This document shows positions 6,954-12,365 of a stretch of DNA of 14,586 nucleotides, in pieces; within the stretch, counting starts at the first letter, position 1, and each line of letters opens with the position of its first letter. The stretch is from Deltaproteobacteria bacterium (GTDB lineage Bacteria; Desulfobacterota; Desulfomonilia; UBA1062): assembly GCA_003643935.1 (NCBI GenBank), contig QMLJ01000002.1, forward strand, positions 1-14,586, given 5' to 3'. A program made the position numbers and the translations under genes. Under the pieces are notes generated by a model. The model was not told the DNA's origin. It did no database searches and saw nothing but the letters and a program-made list of their open reading frames with translations.

Positions 6954-8443
6954 GCAGGGAAAAGGTATACCTTGTAGGTACAGGGCCTGGTGACCCTGAA
7001 CTAATAACCATTAAGGCAGAAAGAATCATCAGTAGTTCTGATGTGTTAGTCTACGATGATCTCATCCCTCCGGAGATTATGGGCCTTGCCAACAAGAATG
7101 CGAGAACCATATACGTTGGTAAAAGGGCTGGCAGGCATAAAATGAGTCAAGGGGAGATAAACAGCCTTCTTGTACAACTGGCTAGAGAGGGAAAGAGAGT
7201 GGCTAGGCTTAAGGGTGGTGATCCATGCATATTTGGCAGATGTGGTGAAGAGGCCGCCTATTTAAAGAAGCACGGTGTGGATTTCGAGATAATACCGGGT
7301 ATAAGCTCAGCCACAGCAGGACCGGTTTCAGTAGGTATACCGCCTACACACAGGCATTTATCCTCGTCTTTAAGGATAGTTACTGCTCACGAGGATCCCA
7401 CTAAGGAAGATAGTTTGCTAGATTGGGAAAACATGGCACAGGACAAGGGTACCATTGTATTTCTCATGGGTGCCTCACGTATTGGTGCGATTGCAAAAAG
7501 ACTTATAGCCGAGGGTATGGATAAGGATAGGCTTTGTGCCCTTGTTCAGGATGCAACCACTGGTTTTCAGAGGCATGTATTGTCAACACTGGCTAAAGTT
7601 GAAAAAGATGCCAAGCGCATGGGTATCGGTTCCCCTTGTATAATGCTTGTCGGTGATATAGCAGGTATGGCCCATGAACTATTTGAACCTAAGAGTCTTC
7701 CACTTGAAGGGACCTCTGTCCTTATAACAAGGCCTATTCACCTAGCTTGGGAATCCGCTCTGCGGTTTTTTTCTCAAGGGGCCAGGGCATATGTATACCC
7801 GCTTATTGAGATCTCTGAACTCGCGTTTGATATACCCGATATAGAAAGTCACGATATGTTCATCTTTACATCACAGAATGCTGTTAACCTCTTTATGGAG
7901 AAGATGCTTAGCTCTGGCCGTGATTCGAGGATATTTTCAGGCATAGAGATCGTGGCAATAGGACCAAGCACCGCTGATGCTCTTTATAGATATGGAATAA
8001 CCGCTGATATCGTGGCAAAATTTTATACAGCAGAGGGGATAATTGAAGCGATTGAGGCAAAGGGCGTAAAAGGGAGATCTATATGCATACCAAGGGCGAA
8101 AGGTGCAAGGCCTTACCTGGTTGATGCCTTACAGGACATGGGCGCATGGGTAACAGAGATACCGGTATATGAAAGCAGGATGCCAGCCAATGCAGATAGT
8201 GAGAGCTTTTATCACATGCTGGCAAAGGTGGATTCAGTTATTTTTACAAGCCCTTCTGGTGCAATGAATGCCTTAGAACTCCTGGGAGATGGAGCAACAG
8301 AGATCCTTAATACCAAGATGATCGTTACTATAGGTCCTATAACTGCAGGTTTCCTTAAGGACTCAGGCCTCGAGCCTGATTTGTCAGCAAATACTCATAC
8401 AGACATAGGTATTATAGAAGCCATGAAAGGAGCAAGAAAGTGA
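6950..8443 (+). CDS. cobA-hemD: Fused uroporphyrinogen-III C-methyltransferase / uroporphyrinogen-III synthase
   Basis: This 497-residue bifunctional fusion works in reverse order of its domains. The C-terminal HemD part (from about 255: VLITRPIHLAWE, then VYPLIEI, FTSQNAVN, FTSPSGAMNAL) closes hydroxymethylbilane to uroporphyrinogen III. The N-terminal CobA/SUMT part (1 to about 245) then methylates C2 and C7 with two SAM to give precorrin-2. CobA motifs are VYLVGTGPGDPELIT (6-20), VLVYDDLI, VGKRAGRHKMSQ (57-67), RLKGGDPCIFGR (86-97) and IIPGISSATAGPV (114-126). Such cobA-hemD fusions are common in Firmicutes and Desulfobacterota. The TTG start overlaps the hemC stop, with GGAG at 6941-6944 and 5-nt spacing. 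The end overlaps ahbC. It is the branch point that feeds siroheme, AHB heme and cobalamin. Confidence 0.96.
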   Translation: MSREKVYLVGTGPGDPELITIKAERIISSSDVLVYDDLIPPEIMGLANKNARTIYVGKRAGRHKMSQGEINSLLVQLAREGKRVARLKGGDPCIFGRCGEEAAYLKKHGVDFEIIPGISSATAGPVSVGIPPTHRHLSSSLRIVTAHEDPTKEDSLLDWENMAQDKGTIVFLMGASRIGAIAKRLIAEGMDKDRLCALVQDATTGFQRHVLSTLAKVEKDAKRMGIGSPCIMLVGDIAGMAHELFEPKSLPLEGTSVLITRPIHLAWESALRFFSQGARAYVYPLIEISELAFDIPDIESHDMFIFTSQNAVNLFMEKMLSSGRDSRIFSGIEIVAIGPSTADALYRYGITADIVAKFYTAEGIIEAIEAKGVKGRSICIPRAKGARPYLVDALQDMGAWVTEIPVYESRMPANADSESFYHMLAKVDSVIFTSPSGAMNALELLGDGATEILNTKMIVTIGPITAGFLKDSGLEPDLSANTHTDIGIIEAMKGARK

Positions 8444-9618
8444 TAGGTATATCAAAACTTTATTGTGGAACTGTAGAGGCATCAGATCCTATAAGGTATG
8501 GCAGGCGCTCTAAATCCTTGCCTGCGCATCTGTTGCAGTTCTCTGAGGATAAAAAACCAGTTATAGTCTGGAATATCACAAGCAGGTGCAATCTCAAGTG
8601 TGTACATTGCTATGCCTCTGCAGGTGGGGCTAAAACAAAAGAATTGTCCACTAAGCAGGGACTTGATCTAATATCGCAGCTCAAGGATTATGGCGTACCT
8701 GTCATACTCTTTTCTGGTGGGGAGCCCTTCATGAGGCAAGACCTGGTACGGCTTGTAAAGGCTGCTGCTGATAGTGGTATAAGGGCCGTTATATCAAGCA
8801 ACGGGACCCTTATAACTAAAGACATGGCAAGCAGGCTCGCGGACGTTGGCCTGTCATACATAGGTGTGAGCCTGGACGGAATGGAAGATGTTAACGACAG
8901 GTTCAGGGGAGTTCAGGGTGCATTTAAAAAGGCTATGGATGGGATTCAGAATGCCATGGCGAGTGGTATAAAGGTAGGCCTAAGGTTTACCATGAACAAA
9001 AGGAACTATACCGAGATACCCGGTATATTTGACCTCATGGAAAAAGAAGGTATACAGAGAATATGTTTTTATCACTTGGTTTACACTGGTAGGGCCCGTG
9101 ATTTGATGGCAGAGGATCTTACCCATGAAGAGACCCGCAAGACCCTTGATCTCATAATGGATAGGACTAGGGAAATGATAGAGAAAAAGTCTCTTGGTGT
9201 TGAGGTGCTAACCGTTGATAATCATGCCGATGGACCCTACCTGTACCTTCGTATGGTAAAAGAGGCTGATCCAAGGGCATCCGATGTCTTGGAATTATTG
9301 AAGATGAACGGAGGTAATTCAAGCGGCCTGGGTATAGGCTCGATAAATTGGGATGGGGATGTGTATCCTGACCAATTTTGGCGTAATCACAGGCTTGGTA
9401 ATATCATTGAGAAGAACTTTAGAGAAATATGGGAAGACAGGTCCAATGAATTTCTTATGAAGCTTAAGGACAAGAAGTCCTATGTAAAGGGTAGATGCCA
9501 GAGATGTAGGTGGTTGGATGTATGTGCAGGTAATTTCCGTGCAAGGGCAGAGGCAGCCACGGGTGATCCATGGGGAGAGGACCCTGCCTGCTATCTAGGG
9601 GAAGAAGAGATAAGATGA
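8440..9618 (+). CDS. ahbC: 12,18-didecarboxysiroheme deacetylase (radical SAM, AhbC)
   Basis: AhbC is the radical-SAM enzyme of the siroheme-dependent (AHB) heme pathway; it removes the two acetate side chains of 12,18-didecarboxysiroheme to give Fe-coproporphyrin III. The 392 residues begin with the AhbC/NirJ-type stretch IGISKLYCGTVEASDPIRYG and FSEDKKPVIVWN. The 4Fe-4S/SAM motif CNLKCVHC covers Cys50, Cys54 and Cys57, followed by FSGGEP (91-96). A SPASM-like C-terminus has Cys353, Cys356, Cys362 and Cys384 for an auxiliary cluster (RCQRCRWLDVCAGN, DPACYL). The GTG overlaps the previous stop, with AGGAG at 8428-8432 and 7-nt spacing. The heme d1 enzyme NirJ and AhbD are close relatives. The N-terminus, the final residues and the context favour AhbC over AhbD; NirJ is less likely because no nir genes are present. 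Confidence 0.87.
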   Translation: MIGISKLYCGTVEASDPIRYGRRSKSLPAHLLQFSEDKKPVIVWNITSRCNLKCVHCYASAGGAKTKELSTKQGLDLISQLKDYGVPVILFSGGEPFMRQDLVRLVKAAADSGIRAVISSNGTLITKDMASRLADVGLSYIGVSLDGMEDVNDRFRGVQGAFKKAMDGIQNAMASGIKVGLRFTMNKRNYTEIPGIFDLMEKEGIQRICFYHLVYTGRARDLMAEDLTHEETRKTLDLIMDRTREMIEKKSLGVEVLTVDNHADGPYLYLRMVKEADPRASDVLELLKMNGGNSSGLGIGSINWDGDVYPDQFWRNHRLGNIIEKNFREIWEDRSNEFLMKLKDKKSYVKGRCQRCRWLDVCAGNFRARAEAATGDPWGEDPACYLGEEEIR

Positions 9619-9659
9619 AATAGTACGCTACGCTTTGTTAGTGTTCTGGAGATAAAACG

Positions 9660-9704
9660 AACGAAGTGGTCACCTCCTGCCTAGCAGGAGGTGACCACTT
9701 CGTT
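9660..9704. terminator. Long perfect hairpin, probable bidirectional terminator
   Basis: A perfect 20-bp inverted repeat (9660-9679 with 9685-9704) encloses a 5-nt loop CCTAG. It lies between the convergent ends of ahbC (42 nt after its stop) and the Cache gene (1 nt after its stop). No clean U-tract follows on either side, only mixed T-rich sequence such as CTATTATTTTATC downstream. It could therefore act as an mRNA-stabilising hairpin or an imperfect terminator for both transcripts. The stem contains CCTCCTG/CAGGAGG. Confidence 0.7.
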
Positions 9705-9705
9705 A

Positions 9706-11022
9706 TCAAGGATCTATTATTTTATCATCATCATAATGCTTGGCGGCTTCCTCTGCCTCAGGTGGGACTTCTGCATCAATTGAGCGTGTTATACCTCTTG
9801 CAAGTAACGTCGATATGAGGAAGAGCAGGATTACCGCCACGACAAGTATAATAATGATTGTACTTATCCATGTCTGTGCTTCTTTCTCTATGCGCTTTGA
9901 TGTGCTCAAGGCCTGTTCCTTGAACTTTTCTATGTCCACGCCAAGACCAATCCATCCAAAGCCACCGGGTGGTGGATAGTCCTTTGAGAAGAAAGGTATA
10001 GGTGCGTAGGCTACAAACTTTGTGTGACCCTCGAACTTATAGACCTTTATCCCAGAATGTCCTGCTGATGCATCCCTTTCTATCTGGTATAGATCAGGGT
10101 TGGTATACTTTAAAAGATTGAAGTTGAGTACTTGCGTACCTTTCTGGGGCATCCCTTCTAGGTTTTCCTTTGTAATGGGAGGTACAACCTTTCCGTTTTT
10201 TAGTAACCCTACTATGAAATAATCATTGGGATGCGATATTATAAAACCTCTGTTGTCAACCATGTATGCGTAATTTCCGGTTGATGCGTCTGCCTCAAAG
10301 ACTCGCTCGGGTTGGGTGGGTATTATATTGTCTGTGAATTTTGCGAGGTGCCTGACGTCAAGCGCAAGTTCGATTACCCCTGCAAAACCGTTCTTGTCAA
10401 ATACTGGGGTTGCAAACCTTATTACGCCAGAGAAACGCTTGCCCTTCTTAAATTCAGACTTGCTCACGTACCACCCGGTCACGTGGGATATATAGACCTC
10501 CCCCTTGGAGAGGCCCTTTGCCTTGAGGAAATAATCTTCTGATTTGTAAGTAGTATTCAAGGGGTTACTTACGTTAACCAGTTTATTTTTAGGTGCTATC
10601 TTGCCATTTACTATCTTTATCAGCTCGTTTCCCTCTCTGTCTATTAGAGACATCTCCTTGTACAGCGGCGCCTGTATCTTGATGATCTTGTCGCCTTTCT
10701 TTACCCAGAGTGCTTTTCTGTTCTCTTTTACAAACTTTTCGTAAGCACTCGGATCCGGTGGCAGAATAGTCGCAATCAATACATCCCTTTGCCTTTCTTT
10801 TAGAAAATCAGCTATATCCCCGGCTATGGATTTTGCCCTCAAGAGGATTTCCTCCTGAGACTTCTTGTCTAGCACTGTAATTGCCTGTTTCTTGGACGAG
10901 CTCCCCAGTTGGAATATGCTGAAGGCAATAAGGGAAGATATCAACAGCAAGGGGATGACAACGAGCAGGAAGAACAGTCTCGCTACAGTAAAAAATCGTC
11001 TAGTTTCTTTGCTTTCAGCCAC
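9706..11022 (-). CDS. Membrane-anchored dCache sensor protein without an output domain
   Basis: This 438-residue protein has a basic N-terminus, a transmembrane helix (about 15-37), a large extracytoplasmic double-Cache domain (about 45-375), a second helix (about 386-408) and a cytoplasmic tail of only 30 residues. The Cache part shows typical pieces: MSLIDREGNELIKI (124-137), SEDYFLKAK (161-169), GVIRFATPVFDKNGFAGVIELALDV (199-223), YMVDNRGFIISHP (253-265) and GFGWIGLGVDIEKF (354-367). Such domains bind small metabolites in chemoreceptors and sensor kinases. After helix 2 the sequence starts like a HAMP (LLARGITRSI) but turns acidic and ends in DDDKIIDP with TGA TAA stops. No kinase, GGDEF or methyl-accepting domain follows. 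The GTG start has AGGGGG about 10-15 nt upstream. The gene lies 53 nt after atpE on the same strand. The ligand and partner are unknown. Confidence 0.82.
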   Translation of the reverse strand: MAESKETRRFFTVARLFFLLVVIPLLLISSLIAFSIFQLGSSSKKQAITVLDKKSQEEILLRAKSIAGDIADFLKERQRDVLIATILPPDPSAYEKFVKENRKALWVKKGDKIIKIQAPLYKEMSLIDREGNELIKIVNGKIAPKNKLVNVSNPLNTTYKSEDYFLKAKGLSKGEVYISHVTGWYVSKSEFKKGKRFSGVIRFATPVFDKNGFAGVIELALDVRHLAKFTDNIIPTQPERVFEADASTGNYAYMVDNRGFIISHPNDYFIVGLLKNGKVVPPITKENLEGMPQKGTQVLNFNLLKYTNPDLYQIERDASAGHSGIKVYKFEGHTKFVAYAPIPFFSKDYPPPGGFGWIGLGVDIEKFKEQALSTSKRIEKEAQTWISTIIIILVVAVILLFLISTLLARGITRSIDAEVPPEAEEAAKHYDDDKIIDP

Positions 11023-11075
11023 TCCCTACACCCCCTGACTTTTTATTGTTTTTAAGAGCATGTTGACCTGTTTAA

Positions 11076-11450
11076 TCAACCGAAAAGAAATGTCTTGTAG
11101 GGGTTAACGTAGAGAAGGATAAGCGCAATAACAAGCGCATAAATAGCAATTGACTCTGCCATTGCCATTCCTACCATCATGGTCATCATGATTTTTCCCT
11201 GTACTCCAGGATTTCTTCCGACTGCCTCGGATGCCCCGGCAGCTGCATTACCAATGCCTGCACCTGCACCTATTGCTCCTAGTCCCATAGCAAGACCTGC
11301 GCCCACCATTGCACCTACCGAGAAGATGACCTTTATCAATGGGTCGTTCTCAGTTATGGTCTCAGCTGCAAACAGGCTTGGTGAAATCCCCATTACAAAA
11401 GCAAAAACAGTGGTCAGAAACATCAGTACCTTTTCAGTCTTACTAAGCAT
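11076..11450 (-). CDS. atpE: F-type ATP synthase subunit c
   Basis: Subunit c forms the membrane rotor ring of the F1Fo ATP synthase. The 124 residues include an N-terminal hydrophobic, signal-like segment (about 8-28, ending SLFAAE), then two ring helices. Helix 1 (about 41-76) is Gly/Ala-rich (GAGLAMGLGAIGAGAGIGNA). The polar loop is GRNP (78-81, usual RQP). Helix 2 carries the ion-binding Glu99 in MAESIAIYALVIALILLYVNP. The Gln typical of Na+-binding c subunits is replaced by Ile in GIGN, although Ser100 and Tyr104 are present; proton coupling is more likely. The ATG at 11450 has AGGAG at 11-15 nt and is preferred over a longer frame from 11645 whose extra 65 residues look random. No atpB or other atp gene adjoins it, which is unusual. 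Confidence 0.95.
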   Translation of the reverse strand: MLSKTEKVLMFLTTVFAFVMGISPSLFAAETITENDPLIKVIFSVGAMVGAGLAMGLGAIGAGAGIGNAAAGASEAVGRNPGVQGKIMMTMMVGMAMAESIAIYALVIALILLYVNPYKTFLFG

Positions 11451-11507
11451 AGTCTCTCTCCTTTCTCCTTGATTTATACACATCCTCATGGATGTTTTCC
11501 CCATCAA

Positions 11508-11537
11508 GTTGTAAAACCATACACCTATCACTGTCAG
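11508..11537 (-). promoter_or_regulatory. Possible atpE promoter
   Basis: On the minus strand CTGACA (11537-11532) precedes TACAAC (11513-11508) by 18 nt, giving five and four matches to consensus. A start near 11501 would give a leader of about 50 nt containing a 6-bp hairpin (ACATCC, TCAT, GGATGT, 11480-11495 on the plus strand) and two AGGAG-like sites before the ATG. Confidence 0.3.
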
Positions 11538-12014
11538 TCGTACAGCAATAAATATGCCATGAGTCTGCCTGCTTGGGAAGTAGGCGTAACAGCACAATTT
11601 ATTGGCATGTTTTAGAATTGGTACCGGATGAGCCCCATGGCTCAATGAAACGTATCGTTAAATGATTTTAATGAAAGTTAAAATCTAATTGCAGTGCTGT
11701 CCAAAATATGTCGATTTTCCCAATTCAAGTGTGTGATATTGAGTTGCTACCGAGGGATCTGGCATATTCCCTCTGCTATGTTCGCTCCGCCATCCATGGC
11801 TCTAGGTCGTTTGAGAATTTTGGTCCTTCCGCTGTCCTGCTACAAGACCAAAATGGTATAGTCTCAGAACATACCGTGGCCCTGCTGGCAGATGAAATCG
11901 GTTTCTGGGCAGGCATGGTCTGGGTGCTTTGTTGTTTTACGCACACATTTGTATTTGTAAGCGTTCAGGTGCTTGCCAGCTCAATAATATTCGTCTTACA
12001 CGACATTATTTATA

Positions 12015-12043
12015 TTGAAAATAAAGGATTGTCCTTGTAGAAT
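12015..12043 (+). promoter_or_regulatory. Sigma70-type promoter for the small membrane protein and histidine kinase genes
   Basis: TTGAAA (12015-12020) and TAGAAT (12038-12043), each five of six matches to consensus, are exactly 17 nt apart. Transcription would start near 12050, about 75 nt before the ATG at 12125. Confidence 0.6.
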
Positions 12044-12124
12044 CTTATTAACATTAAAAATTAAAGACTAGCCTTTACCCGAAGATGATAAATAAATGAT
12101 TAGGGGGCCAATGAAAGATCCGTC

Positions 12125-12295
12125 ATGAGAGAGATATTGTCTGTGGTAACTTATCTGTTCGTTTGGTTTGTGTGCCAAAGAGTTTTAGATATACAGAGTG
12201 GATTGAATAAGCTTATCATATCGCTTGGTGCTGCTATACTTGTATACATAGTAGTAGCTCTGAGGGAGAGGTCCCAGAACAACAAAGAGGAGTAA
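12125..12295 (+). CDS. Small two-helix membrane protein, 56 residues
   Basis: I do not recognise this protein. It begins MREILSVVTYLFVWFVCQRV, has a likely first membrane helix (about 5-20), a short polar turn (DIQSGLNK), a second helix (about 30-46, IISLGAAILVYIVVA) and a charged tail (RERSQNNKEE). That pattern of charges at the membrane borders suggests a real coding sequence. It lies about 75 nt downstream of a good promoter and 46-70 nt before the histidine kinase start, so the two are probably co-transcribed. A five-codon ORF (ATG 12111 to TGA 12128), preceded by AGGGGG, overlaps its start as ATGA and may couple translation. The gene's own Shine-Dalgarno is weak. It could be an accessory membrane partner of the kinase (inference). 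Confidence 0.55.
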   Translation: MREILSVVTYLFVWFVCQRVLDIQSGLNKLIISLGAAILVYIVVALRERSQNNKEE

Positions 12296-12365
12296 GTACA
12301 AAATATTCAGGTATATTCTGGAAAAGCGAATATTGCTGTGAATGTTTATCTTTAAAGCGATCAAT

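Larger units (their letters stand above)
11451..12124. other. Long gene-free region between divergent atpE and the small membrane protein gene
   Basis: About 670 bp hold promoters at both ends but no gene I trust. A 110-codon plus-strand frame (11708-12040) has no ribosome binding site, resembles no family I know, and its end overlaps the plus promoter at 12015. Inverted repeats are frequent: TGAGCC/GGCTCA (11629-11644), GAGGGA/TCCCTC (near 11752-11772) and an 8-bp TTTTGGTC/GACCAAAA (near 11818-11852). The stretch of about 11750-11950 is more GC-rich than its AT-rich flanks. It may be a non-coding RNA, or the remnant of a gene or mobile element; I cannot decide. Confidence 0.5.

Noticed and set aside
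9706..9708. TGA ending the Cache gene as a second selenocysteine codon, since a hairpin follows
   Set aside because: TAA follows immediately, and the hairpin is a long terminator-like stem between convergent genes with no coding sequence beyond it.
11451..11645. N-terminal extension of atpE
   Set aside because: The extra 65 residues look random, while ATG 11450 has a good Shine-Dalgarno and a normal c-subunit start.
11708..12040. 110-codon plus-strand ORF upstream of the kinase
   Set aside because: It has no Shine-Dalgarno or recognisable family, and its end overlaps a good promoter. I kept it only as part of the region description.
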